DNA of 64,000 bases from assembly GCA_905331475.1 (NCBI GenBank), contig CAJNYU010002807.1:124001-188000 (forward strand). The letters are read 5' to 3'. A program made the position numbers and the translations under genes. This document shows, piece after piece, positions 45,724-58,355 of the stretch. The notes below the pieces were generated by a model. It ran no database searches, was not told where the DNA came from, and saw only the letters and a list, made by a program, of their open reading frames with translations. This stretch comes from Rotaria socialis. Lineage: Eukaryota; Rotifera; Eurotatoria; Philodinida; Philodinidae. The first letter of the stretch is position 1. Every line of letters starts with the position of its first letter.

Positions 45724-48700
45724 TTATGCATCATTGTTTTTCGGTACAATAGGAATATTTTTTTGTTTATTTTTATTTTTATTTTTCTTCTTTCTTTTTG
45801 AATTCGATTCAGCATTGTTTTGAGTTTCATCGTAAATTTTCATTAACACAGGATAGACTATCCAAGCAAAACTAAATAGGTCGTCGAGACATTTTGGTTC
45901 TTCTGTTTGTTGATTATTTTTAACCAAGCTTGGTTTTTTCTTTTGGCTTTTTCTATATTTGTTTATTTTGATTATCCATGGTTCATAAGTGGCATGGAAC
46001 CAAGCGGATGCTTTTTTCTTTGCTTCCTCCATTACTGATAATTTCTCATAAAATTCTAATGTATCAATCTGATTTTTCCATGTTAATTCTTTCGATGCTT
46101 CAGACCATTTAACTTGTTTGACTTGTGATTCATCTGTTACTTGATAGAATTCTTCCCAAAACAAATGTAAGTGTCTAAGAAAAACGAGTCAATCAAAGAA
46201 AACCTATGAGTATAAACACGCTTACTTTTCTTGTATAACTCTGTAGGCATGTGTAATTTCATTTCTTAAATCGAATAAATTTTTTGTTTCTTTTGCATAT
46301 TGTTTTGAAGTAAATTGAAGAATATAACCCGAAACAACTTCAGCTTCATTTCTAATACCGTACTGTCGCATAAGTCTTTTCAGATCTCGATCATATTCAC
46401 CTTTGATGACGCGAGCATCTCGCATATATGTATCGCTTCCATTAACAAAGAAAGATCGATAGGGAAATGATGATGTAGCGTCAATCTCGTATTCTTGATT
46501 TATATATAAATTACTACTGTAATTTGCGACTTTGTCATAAATTAGGCCAAGAACTGTTTTTGACTGATAGGACTCCTTGTCTTTCTTTTCCATATAATGT
46601 GGATACGTAAGAGGGCGAAGTTCAGATGAAAGACGAGGTGCACTGATTCCTTTTTTAGCGAAATCAACAGCCACACTATGTAAAATCAACGATAGATTTT
46701 TATGAAACAAAAACAAAAATAAAAATAGTTGTCAGTAGAGAAGAACAAATACGATCGTAAGATATTTTCTTCTTATTTAATTGTACTTTTGATAAATAGC
46801 TTTTCATCCAACATCACAGTATTTTCATGTTGAGAAATTCGATAAATATTCTTTTTTTCTAAAACTTTGTATATATCAAGAGCAGCAAAGATGTGAAGTA
46901 TGTGTTTCACAATTTGAATTTTATTTTAATTTAAGTTTGGCAACTAGAACTTTTAGAGGAATCTCAAATAGGATTACACAGTAAATGATATTGCTTCAAA
47001 AAATGAAAATATCTTCAGAAAACTAAAATATAAGTTTCTTTTTTTGGGATCAAATCTTACTGAAAAATTCACTCTGTGTATAGTTCATAGATTGAAATCT
47101 ATTCTGAAAAATACTTCAGATCTTTCACAAACACTTAGAGTTTCAGTTTTTAATTTTGTGAGAACTCGAAGAACTGATCAGTTTTGCCTATATTTATGAC
47201 TAAATCGTTTTTAGTTATAACGATGTCATAACACATCGTAGTCTTAAATATAATAATCATGCGTTTTCTGTGACTGATATTACTCATATTTTAAATTAGT
47301 CTTCGTTTTCACATTGTCGAAATGTACAATGTATATTTTTAATTTAGCATACCTGTGCATTCTAGCTAATTGAAGGCATTTATCATGCTTGACGCCCTCT
47401 TTTAATTGATCGGCAAAAGCCAAATGCCGATTAGCAATAAGACCGAGACTATAAACGAGCACTGATGATTGAAGTTCTTCTAGAGTATTTATGACTCACT
47501 TGTCAGCTGCAATGTATTCACCAAAAAAATCACACACGTTCTGAATGGTATATTGAACATTTGTAAGTGATTTTGTTTCGTTATTAGCTTGGTCTTCCTG
47601 ATCTTGATAATCAAATGGTTTTTCATTTTTTGAAAATATTAAATTTGGATTCGAACTTATCCAGAATGTATCACCATCCAGATCTCCACCTGACATTTCC
47701 ATAGGATGAGGACGAGGTCCTTGCATAGGAAAAACAATCACATTTTTTAATTCGTGCAAAGCTGGTAGATCAACGGCGGTTAGCTTTCGTATGTCACCTT
47801 ATAATACCGAACAAAACAAAAACACTACTCCATACGGAAACCTAATAATAGTTCATTTAAATACATACCGGGATGAAAACAAGGATTTCGTGTTACTACT
47901 ACGGGGCCTTGTAGAATTTGTTTTCGAGAATTTTCTTTCTGTTGATGACTATTATCTATTTGAATAAAAACTTCACCATAGTTGAGTGTCCGTGTTTCGT
48001 CTATTACTCCCAATAAACACCATGAATTTGGTACATGAATTTTTGCTTTTGTTCGCAATTCTTTAACCAGAAATGCTTGAAAAGCAAAAAGAAGTTGGCG
48101 AGCAAATGGATCTTTTTTTTCGTCTAAGCTTTTTAAATATGCTATCAGAAATGCAAGATACCCATTGCCACCAAATTCATTTAATTCTTTTATTGCTTTC
48201 TGTGCCTCATATGAATTTCCTGTTAATGCTGCTAACTGTTGTAGCATTTCATCTTGGAACGAAATAAAAATATCATTTGGAATTCCAAGAGATGATAGAA
48301 GAAGAATAATTTGCCTATTTAGATAAGCAACTGACGGGTTAAGTGACGTACGTACAACATCAATGGAAAAACTATTTGCATCGAATTTTTTCATGGAACC
48401 ACGAAAATAGACGTTTACATTAGAATCAGTGATGCTATTAGCAATATCCAAACAGACCATGCCTATAAGCAAATGTTTGAAAATAATTTCTCAAAACACT
48501 TTTAAGATAAAATAGTACCTTTATAGCCTCCGCAACGAATCTGAAATGCACATGGACAAACTTTTTGAGGCAACTTCATTTGTTGAGCTAATCGTTTTGC
48601 AAATGTCCGTGAAATAATACCGATGCCATCCGTAAAACAATGTTCACGTGAATGTTCACCGAGTATTTCCATTTTTTTGAAATCAGATATTTCTCTCCGT

Positions 48701-51450
48701 TGAATACTTTCAAGTTGAATACCTTTTACACTTGTCGAAAACGATTGCCCTAACTAGACAGATAATAAAATCTTAAAATATGAATATAAATATGCATATT
48801 GACTAACACGAGCAGCTAGTTTAGCTACTGGGCGAACATTTCGAAAATCTCCCATCCATGCACGAATCGAATCCGCCGTTATATCATCATCAGCTCTAGC
48901 AAACATCCAGCAGGAGTGTTCACGTAACTGTGAACTTGAAAACGCTAAAAATTCATAATGTCGATCGCATATATTCACTCCGTTTATCAAGATTTTCTTG
49001 ATGCGTTCATATATTTTCGTCATATTATCATTATAATTATGTAACACACGATAGTCTATGTAAAACAAAAGCGATGCAATATGAAACGGTTTCTTTTCTT
49101 CATTTCCTTAAAAAATTATTTTACCTTCATCGCGAAAAGTTACACGGAGAAATCGATCTTGATGTTGTACATACTGTCGTGTTACGGCACATTTTTCCTC
49201 ACGATACGGACCTTCATAAAGAATAGTTGATGGTGTAATGTAGATCTTCCGCATTAAAAATGGATCAACACTTGCAGTACGTAATTCAAGTTTAGTAACA
49301 TAAATTTTCGTCGTTGTTATTTGACAAAGCTCATATTTTTTTAGTAGTTCTTGAAATGCAGAAATTAGAAAACGACTAAATATTCCAATGTGACATTTGC
49401 TTGGTGCTAATGAAAAATTTGCTATCCCTGTTTTCAAAGATGCAATATCAGTATCTGTATTATTAACGACTGATCCAGTAGCACATAAGCGAATATGCTT
49501 GGATATGAATCGATCATCCGTACGAAGCTCTTTAATGTTGGTTCGCTTTTGGTTTCTTTCTATTTCTACATGCGGTTCGTCTTGCCAATTTTCATGATTC
49601 CAATCTTCATATTCGTGGTCACATATTGTTGTAAACCGTCGAGGAGCTATTTCAACAATTTTATCTGTAAAAACATATGCACCATTATGTGTAGTGAAAT
49701 ACAAGTTTTGATTTTGACATTTACCTGTAAGAGCTATCAATGTATTAATAGAGCATAATTTTAAGAGATTTTCGGCTTGCTCATCAACGATTAAATCATT
49801 AACTGTGATAATACGTTTTGAAATTAGTTTCATGATTTCGAACTTTGTTTCGAAAGGATATGATGGCCATCGACGATTAAAAAAATCATCTACTTTTGCT
49901 TGATTTCCTTTTATCCATTCATCGTTGGATATAAGTGGAATCGATTCGAGATGCTTTCGTGCATGTTCTGTTCTTTCAACTAAATGCATAATATTGTATT
50001 CAGAGAACTGTCTTGGCGATAAGTTATATCGACGCAGGATTTCAAATAACTTCAGATACTCATCGTGCTGATTATTTGGCAATAATTTGAAGAGCCATGC
50101 ATTAGCATAGCCAATAAGTCCCCAACCAGGTAAACGTTTCTCATCGGATTCGTCACCAATCATATTCGATGTAGTTTGCGTTTGAAAAATTATTGGAGGC
50201 CGTTTCAGTTCCACAAGTAAAAATACTTCGCCCTGATTAATTAATACCGGACTTATTTTTCTCGATTTCAGGCTAAATTATATAAAACATTTTTAAAACA
50301 AAGCAAATTATTCGAAAATCCTTCGCGATCTTATGTTGATATCATATAACAAGTAGGATAAAAAAAGAATGCTTACAATCAGTAGAACTTACTCTAGGAA
50401 ATTCCATTCAAATGTTAGTGTAGTAGCAGAATCAAAATAGTCCGTATGACCCAACTGGAAATTACCAATAATAGCTATTTTTTTCTTGTCCGCATCGATA
50501 CTCAGATTCATACTTATGCATTTATCGGTTAAAAGACGGTGGGCAATGATGCCGCATTTGCTGTCATTTGAAACAGTAGTGTTTTCTGTTTGTATATTTC
50601 TCATAGCTGCCCCTGTAATGAGCGTTCCATAGTGAATATCTGTGATTGTCAAATGTATGCTTTTAGATATGTTATCGCTTGTTGTTGTTGTTCTAATTAT
50701 CGGAGTATTTTTAGGCTGTCGAAAAGGTTTATTATGAGAATGGTTGATATGCAGTTGTTGGCCTTTGAAAACAAATGTTTTTGATTTTACTGTACTGGCA
50801 TATACAACTTCCAACGCTGTTTGAATTGAATCGAAACGAACAAAAGCATAACGTGCACCTTTCTGAAAATAATTGACAACAATCTGTATCAGTAACAAGT
50901 TAAATCTTAAATCTACTCCTACCTTATTTGTTTTCATGTCGACGTGGTTGACGGGATAACCTTGCTCGATGAACCAATTTTTCAAGTCTTTCCATGCAAT
51001 ATTAGGAGGCAGATTTCCAACATAGATTGCTGAATTTGTTGAGACTTTCTTTTCAGACTCATCAGACATAAGATCAGATGTGAAACAATACTTTTCTGTA
51101 TTTGGCTTTTTTCGGACTAGGGGTGGAGCTGTCAAATACATTCGAAGCGAATCATTGACAAATGCTGCAGACGTATTTACCATTGTTAAATCATGTAGAT
51201 TAGAAGTCATTGCTGTACGAGCAGCATAATTCGCAGGGATATTGACTGAAGGAATTTCAAAACCATCAAGTCGAGCTTGTCTCAATATAGCATTAATTAA
51301 TTTCGTAAAATGATTAGTATCATCGAAATCGTAATCATCTTCGTAATCATTATTATCATCATCATCATCATTAATATCGACGAGTTCATCATCCATAATA
51401 TCATCGAAGGGATTATCGTCGAACTCTGGTTCCGATTCCGATGTTGACAT
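45724..51450 (-). CDS. Eukaryotic RNA-dependent RNA polymerase (RdRp) with N-terminal RRM
   Basis: Ten exons: 51450-50923, 50862-50393, 50272-49125, 49055-48808, 48753-48519, 48462-47869, 47797-47500, 47448-47353, 46675-46226 and 46174-45724. They join in frame to 1,505 residues. The core is that of cellular RdRps (QDE-1/EGO-1/plant RDR): CFTDGIGIIS and FQIRCGGYKG near residues 840-870, HPGDIRKLTAVD, then HPMEMSGGDLDGDTFWIS with the catalytic DLDGD around residue 1110, and NLGLIANRHLAFAD after it. These enzymes copy RNA into dsRNA or make secondary small RNAs in silencing. The N-terminus is very acidic (about 1-45). Residues 141-222 form an RRM: AIYVGNLPPNIAWKDL (RNP2) and ARYAFVRF (RNP1). 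The C-terminus ends in a Lys/Asn tract (SKRKKKNKNKNK), possibly a nuclear signal. No lesion seen; introns are 50-70 bp except one of 677 bp. Confidence 0.93.
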
Positions 51451-54078
51451 TTTACCTGTTGTAAAATTTGATAAACAGTCGCCTTTAGAAGAATTTATTC
51501 TGTAGAATATAATCTAAATTTAACTCAGCCGACTATAAAATTATATAATTTCTCGATTAGTTGTTCTTGGTATTACAAAAATTTTACTGTTACCGTGGCA
51601 GCTTGTTCTATGATTTACTTCTAAGCAAACTCAATTTTCTCCCAATGATGACTAATACGTGACTTGAACTTTATTTGCATTCAGTCTCGTATCACATAAA
51701 TAACTCTCATATGATGTACTTCTTGCAAATCAATTTTGTTTTCGTTAAATAACTGCTTGCAACTAAAGTGGCAAATAAAAACAAAAGTATCATGGATAGA
51801 CGCATATCTAGAGAGCGTAAATATTGATAGTTACAACTTTGAGAAAAAGAAAAACAACGAATTGCAACACTTCACATGTAATGAAAAAAAGTAATGACCT
51901 TTGGAACTTTATTTTTGCTTTCTATGAGTAAAAAAATTCGACAGCAAAAGATCTCCGAAATACATAAATAATAGGTCACGGAATCAATCCAAACTAACTC
52001 TAAAATAATCATATATTTGTTTTAAGAAAAAATATAAATCTCATAGAAATATCCAATAAATCTTGTGATTGAAAATAGAATTATTTTCAACTAGAAGTTT
52101 GCTTTTCTTGTATTTATTTACCTTACTTAAGTAAGTTTTACTTATTGTTTTTTATAGAGACATGTGTGCGCCATTTCAGATTAAAAATAAATACTCTTTC
52201 AACTCGCGTGCTCTGGTGGAGTATTTCATTAGAAAAATTTTGACCATTATATATTTTACATTTTTGTAACAATCGACGAGATATGATTCATAAGATAGAT
52301 ATAAAACTTAGCAAAGTTCTCAGTATATACTTTCTTGTAACATAAAGAAAGCTTTTAAAGGCATCATCATGCGGTATAATTAAAAGAAGGGCTATTTCAT
52401 TATGCAAAACTTGTCACCCTACAAACAAACGATACATCATAGTATATATAATTCTAGGTCTTTCATAAGAATGAATCTATCGATGTGCTATACATGGATC
52501 AACGTAAAAACGAAAAATAAATTAGTATTAGCGTCAAACATACATATCCAATAAGAATTTACATAATTTCAATGAATAAATTGCTAAAAAGTTGACTTCT
52601 CTCGTCCAGCCTGAAACAGTCTTATCGTACGTTTGTATTATCTCATATCACATGTATCGCTAGCTCTTGACCTGTACAATATTTTCTTGTTTCCACGTCA
52701 GCTGTCAATTGTATACTACGGATAGGGTGCACATGTTTATTTCGCTGCTTCATTGCAATTCAATGTATTTCCCATTGGGTGATCAGATTAGGACAATAAA
52801 TATACATCGTGATCGAATAATGTAGAACACTCTAATGTGCTCACAATTGTGACACACAAAAAAAAGAATGAGGATGATGATAGAAATTGATAGAAAAAAT
52901 GCAGGGTGATTAATTTTGAGCTGAAGAATTGAGCAATATAATTTTTTCATCATAATAAGAACATTTTCCGGTGATAACATTATACCAGCAGCAGAACGAA
53001 AACAGTGATGTTTCAGTGTTTTTGTTATTACTCAAAGAATAAAATAACTGACTATATTAAAAAGCCGACAGAAATATAGAACGTCTATGGATCTATCCCT
53101 GAAAAAAAGATGAGTTCAAACAGATAGAGTGAAGTGAAGATATGAATTTTTCCAAAAAAGGAGTGAATTTAGTGATCGAATTGGGGCCAGACACTCTATA
53201 TCAATAGGAAAATTTCTGAGAAGTCTTCTCTATACATTAAATCTATTGATGAAGTAACACAATGTGCGCCAGATACTTTTCTTATTCAAGCATGCTAGTT
53301 TTGATCATATGCTTAGTTGTTCTCAATCCAGGTGTTGAAAGTACAAGGTCTCTCACGAAATAGAAAATCAAATGATACAGCCTTGTTTATAAAACGAACT
53401 ATGCTTTGAAATCAATTCTAATTGTTGCAGTGCTGTTTCATGACATAAAAAAGAAATCATAGAAATCAAAAGAGAAAACAATATTAATGTCGATCGAAAA
53501 ATGTTGATTCTTATTTTCCTCTGTTGAATGACATTGAGTTGAGTTGCATTACTGATCATTTCTTAACAAAAGCAAATCAGCTAAAAAAGAATTATCTATG
53601 ATCAAGAATAAATGAAGTCTTTTGAGTTGACTTAAACTCTTCTATTTAATGCGATATCATTAATACGCACAACTACTACACACTACTGGAAGCCATGAAG
53701 CGATATATTCACGATTCCGCTTACGAAAAAACTCGCATAAAATAGTGTACATCGAGGTATACAACATGTGGTTGTCATAAAAGCAAAGTATGTCATGGTA
53801 ACATTGATTATCAAAGCCAGAGTAAAAGTTTGTCTTCAAAAAATTTAAGAAATCATTTTAAACCTACAGCATCACTTTTAATCGATATCAAGCAATTTAG
53901 GAACGAGACTACTTGTCATCCAGATCATACACTTCGGTTTGACCCGGTAGCTTGGCATGACAGGCTAACATCTCTCGTTAATTCTAAAATACTGAACAAC
54001 ATAATAAATATATTCTCGCTACATGAAAAAATTCGAACACATCACCAATAAAAAGAATATTCATACAAAAAATGATTT
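51451..54078. other. Intergenic, AT-rich, nothing firmly recognised
   Basis: About 2.6 kb upstream of the RdRp. A frame on the plus strand (53830-54051) lacks a good ATG and family likeness. No repeat ends or RNA gene were recognised. Confidence 0.35.
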
Positions 54079-54759
54079 CTAGAATGATAATCTTTCAAAT
54101 AAAACAGGATCTAGCTTCTTCCTTCTTGCTTGTGTCCAAAACTGTGGTGCCAAACCAAGAAAATAAAGAAAAGGCGTAGCAGCAACAATATATTCTGGAA
54201 TACCTTTGGCAGTTAGGAGCCAGACAATAAAAAATGCGATAAGCAATATGCTGCAAAAAAGAAACCATATCGGCCAAATAATATTTGTATGTTGTGGAAC
54301 ATCTGATCGGTGTATAAAAAGATAGAAGACGATCATAGTATGAAGAAAACAATACAATGAGATAAGTCCAAACAAGCCATATGCGCCAGTCAGATGAATC
54401 GAAGGATTGTCATCAATACTTGCAATAGCCATAAGAAGAAGAAACACAATGGAAAACAGACCAATGCCATGAACAACACTGATAATACCACGATGAATGA
54501 TATATTGAGTTTGGAAAAGATATTGAATTCGGCCAAGAAGAATTACCAGTAATTGAATTGATAAAATTACAAATCCAGTGACAAAATAAGGATATGCCTG
54601 ACCGGTACCAAGTTGAGAAATTTGAGGAAATTTTTCATCTTTCGGTGCATTATTAGGAATTTGAATACATACAATCAATGTTGAAATAAATGTGAGAATA
54701 GCAGTGAATGGTAAAATAGTTAAAGACCAAAACCATATCAATGGACCAACTCTTGCCAT
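54079..54759 (-). CDS. Frag1/DRAM/Sfk1 family six-transmembrane protein
   Basis: A single exon of 226 residues with about six hydrophobic helices: near residues 8-30, 58-80, 90-112, 125-147, 160-182 and 188-207. The first loop contains PQISQLGTGQAYPYFVTGF, which matches the signature region of the Frag1/DRAM/Sfk1 (CWH43 N-terminal-like) family. Members sit in the plasma membrane, Golgi or lysosome and act in GPI-anchor lipid remodelling (PGAP2/CWH43), phosphoinositide control (Sfk1) or autophagy (DRAM); which applies here cannot be decided. The C-terminus is basic (ARRKKLDP). The ATG at 54759 begins the first helix directly, like a signal anchor. No lesion. Confidence 0.75.
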   Translation of the reverse strand: MARVGPLIWFWSLTILPFTAILTFISTLIVCIQIPNNAPKDEKFPQISQLGTGQAYPYFVTGFVILSIQLLVILLGRIQYLFQTQYIIHRGIISVVHGIGLFSIVFLLLMAIASIDDNPSIHLTGAYGLFGLISLYCFLHTMIVFYLFIHRSDVPQHTNIIWPIWFLFCSILLIAFFIVWLLTAKGIPEYIVAATPFLYFLGLAPQFWTQARRKKLDPVLFERLSF

Positions 54760-55206
54760 ATTTTAAAGACAAAATCTATGTATTCGTTGAGGATCGTTCC
54801 GAATTGCAATCCTTCTATATTGAGTGCAAAGTATATTGCATGTATTGTTACTTGTAGAATAACATAAGAATGCAGTGAAATGATGTTACAGTTATCTTTG
54901 CTTATCGGCAAACCTGATTCAGACCAAGATATACCTTTATGAAATTATGATGACATCACTATTTGTTTTATCATAAAAATTACCTTGTCATTCTCTGACA
55001 ATGAACAATAATTAATTTTTAATATCATAATCTAGTGTACAAATGCTTTTTCATCTATACGTCATTATTTTCTATTATTTGAAAAATATCTGTTTTTTTC
55101 TTCGTGATTTATTTATTTGTTTTTTCCTTTCTCTTGAATATGCATTAATATGAAAAAGAAAAAGATTATATTCAACATAAGACTAAAATGAAAGATGATT
55201 GCACGA
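54760..55206. other. Intergenic spacer between the Frag1-like and eIF2B gamma genes
   Basis: AT-rich. It must hold the promoter of the Frag1-like gene and the 3' end of eIF2B gamma. Nothing specific recognised. Confidence 0.35.
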
Positions 55207-57876
55207 TCATTGCTCATCATCATATACCATGTAAACAACAGATTCGTGACTTGCAGGTGATACTGTTTCACCATTTAGTTTTCCTGAAAAAATTATCATA
55301 AGTTTTTATTAAGTTGAAAAAATATCGTGAACTAACTATTTCCTTCAACTTGTTGATTTGAACAAATAATTGAATTTAGAATTTCAGATTTCGAGCCAAT
55401 TGTTGAACGAGAACATAAAATAGAATTTTGTAGTATTACTCTAGAATGATTAAAAAGAAAACCAAACTGAGTAAGTTAATATATCTTTATTTTTACCCTT
55501 CTTTAACATAAACATTATCTAGTAGAACGCAATTAATAATTTTACATTTGTCTTCAATTCGACAATTTTTTCCAATAATAGTTCTTTTTATTGTTGTTCT
55601 CTTTCCAATCTCATGTCCATCACCAACGACACAGTCTGGACTGATCTATAATAAAAGCAAAAAAACAATTAGATTCCAATTTCACTATTCATAAAAACAA
55701 ATTTTCAAAACAATTTGAATAAATGAAACAATTCTGACTTCTATTATGGCTTCAGGAAAAACTGAATTCTCTACGAAAACATTATCTAAAATAAATAATA
55801 TTTTACTTGAATCTGTTCCAATCTATCTTTAAATGTAATATCTTCATTTGTGAATGATAAAATTTGTGATGAAGCCTTCAAAATAGAAAGATAATTACAA
55901 TGATAAACTAAACTAATATTCATAGGTTACTTGTCGATTAGCTTCAAGATACGAAAGAACATTTTTAACACGAAACACTTGTGTTTCATCAATAGAATAA
56001 TAACATCCACCTCTTATTTGTTTATTGTCACAATCATATTGTTCTAGAAGTCTTGATAAATCCGTAAGATCATCCAAATCAGTGGCTATTTTTTTAATTC
56101 AATGAAATATAAATAAGAGAATACGAATGAAAATGATAACAAACTTGTTTGTCGAATCATCATCTTTTTATTAGCAGTTGTCGAAATGAGAACCTCAAGT
56201 GATTGACCAGTTGCCATTTGTCGAATCATTTTCGGTAGAAATTCTTTACGAAATGAAGAATACTTTGAACAAATAGCTATGTCCAAACAGGATTTTTTTA
56301 TTAAATATAAATGAGCATCAACCAAATCTGTTCGAATTATTGTACGAGGATATCTAATAAGAATAAGATTTTTTTCAAATTAAAAGCATAAAATAATTAA
56401 ATTACTTTGCAAGAATATTTTGTTTCAATGGAAAATATTCATCTAAATCAGCTTTTAATCGAATTGATGTTACACTATTTGTTGATTGATCAACAGTGTA
56501 GAATTCAGGTTCTATTTTCGAAAAGGAAAAAATATATGTTACATTCAATGTATCACAAAAATATTCTCCATTGTTGTTTTGTTTATAGATATTTCTAATT
56601 CGTAATTAAACAAAAAAAGATCGAGATGAAATTCTAATCAAACTTGTTACGAGCAGAATTAAGTTTTAAAAGATTTTTCAAGAAAAGTTTTAATTACTCG
56701 TCAATGTTTATAGTTCTATTGGGTAAATCCGTGTTGATCTTTTCTTGTTGTAATTTTATTCGATAGGATCAAAAAGCCTTTTTTAAAAATAGTTTGACCT
56801 AATCATCATTAGAATTTTTAACATCTGATTTTCTAAGGGCAGAAATCAAGGAATAAGTTAAATTGTAAAAGTGAAACTATCAGTTTTTCGAGATAATATG
56901 TTTTTATCATCACTCATCAAAAATAGTTGTCTGATAATTTTCAAAATACTCAACTGGTCTATAGATTTTTATCAGATCTCTGATTTGTAGAAACATTTGA
57001 AACTGAGGATTGCAGTTTAAGACTAGAAAATATGAAATACAGGCAAATGAAACGAAGATAGAAGATACATGTTTTCTTTTTGTAGGCTATTAAAGGCAAT
57101 ATCTATTCATGGTCAAATATTTTCTGTCAACAAAAATATCTAAAAAATATAGGAGTAATCAATCTGATGATTGGGTATAATGCAATCAGTGAAACACTGC
57201 TTTATGAATATTACTGTAGCAGTTCTAATTTGAATGAGTTTATTTAATTAAGGAATTCAATAAGAAAAGAATAGTTGAATTATTTTTATTATTCATAAAA
57301 CAAGTTATATAACTGACCAAATATAGCCGATCAATAAAAACTTTCTATTGACTAACCTGCAGTATATTTTATTTTTTGTCCGGGTTGTACTAGTGATTCT
57401 TTTCCAGTGGTTGATGATGTTGTTGTTTTAAGTAACAGCATACATAATGATGCATCTCTTACACGAAACATATTAATTAATGGCGTAAGATTAACTTTTC
57501 CATACAGATCACAAGTAAAAAGACATATTGATTCAGTTCGAATACGCGAATAACATGAACGAAGTATATCTAATGTTCCTAATTCATCTTGTGCTTGTTG
57601 TTGATCGTCACTGGTTGATTCATGATGTTGTCTATAAACAATTAATTCATAGGTTATATTCAATGTTGACAGATAATCATCAAGAACTTGTCGAGATTGA
57701 CTAGATGTTAAAATAAGCAATACTGATGATGCAAGCGCCGGATGTGATTGAATTAGTTGAAGATTGTACCATATTAATGGACGATTTCCAACAGGTAAAA
57801 GTGATTTGGGAAGAGATAAATCTGTCGATAGACGATTATTTCCACCAGCATATAATATTACTGTGAATTCTTTCAT
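55207..57876 (-). CDS. EIF2B3: Translation initiation factor eIF2B subunit gamma
   Basis: Exons 57876-57357, 56511-56406, 56353-56145, 56085-55931, 55875-55807, 55785-55739, 55645-55497, 55440-55337 and 55283-55207. The N-terminus is a nucleotidyltransferase-like domain, VILYAGGNNRLSTDLSLPKS and LLPVGNRPLIWYNL; LVDAHLYLIKK is also typical of the gamma subunit. The C-terminal half is a left-handed beta-helix of hexapeptides: GKRTTIKRTIIGKNC, CKIINCVLLDNVYVKEG and SRSTIGSKSEILNSIICSNQ. eIF2B is the guanine-nucleotide exchange factor for eIF2 and the gamma-epsilon pair is its catalytic part. About 478 residues against 452 in humans. The exon lengths sum to one base off a multiple of three. The problem is between 55807 and 55785, where only 21 nt separate two good coding blocks. 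Elsewhere frames and splice sites agree. Intron 1 is about 845 bp. Confidence 0.88.
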
Positions 57877-58355
57877 TTTTATTTTTAAATTTATCTTGAA
57901 GAAATGAATTTATTCAACTATTGAATCAAAAAGTATTTTACATAAGAAAATAAATAAAACTTTGTCGATTCTTTCATTTCATTTTGTAAATTGCAAAATT
58001 TCTTGCATCAAAACTAAATGATGTAATATTACATCAGAACTCATATTTAATACATGTTATTGATGTAAACATGAAAACAGCACAAAAAAATAAAAAATAT
58101 TATTTTTTTTCTAAAGATTAAATGACCAATTTCATCTATTTTTACTTATACATAATTCAAGACAATTAATTATACATTCATTTGATTATGGCAGATATTA
58201 CCTCAAAATCTGAAACTAAGAACAAATGAAATATTTTTGTTTCATTTATTTTTAAACCAATAAGATAGAAGAATTGTTTTTGTTTTTGTTCTAAACTTTG
58301 ACATAATACTTAACACACAAACAAAGAAAAAAGTCTTTATCAATGTTTTTTTTAA
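57877..58355. other. Intergenic spacer between eIF2B gamma and TECR
   Basis: AT-rich. It contains the eIF2B gamma promoter side and the TECR 3' end. Nothing specific recognised. Confidence 0.35.

Noticed and set aside
53830..54051. Open plus-strand frame before the Frag1-like gene
   Set aside because: It has a non-ATG start, no homology that I recognise and no upstream exon; the composition is slightly protein-like, so it is kept only as a note.
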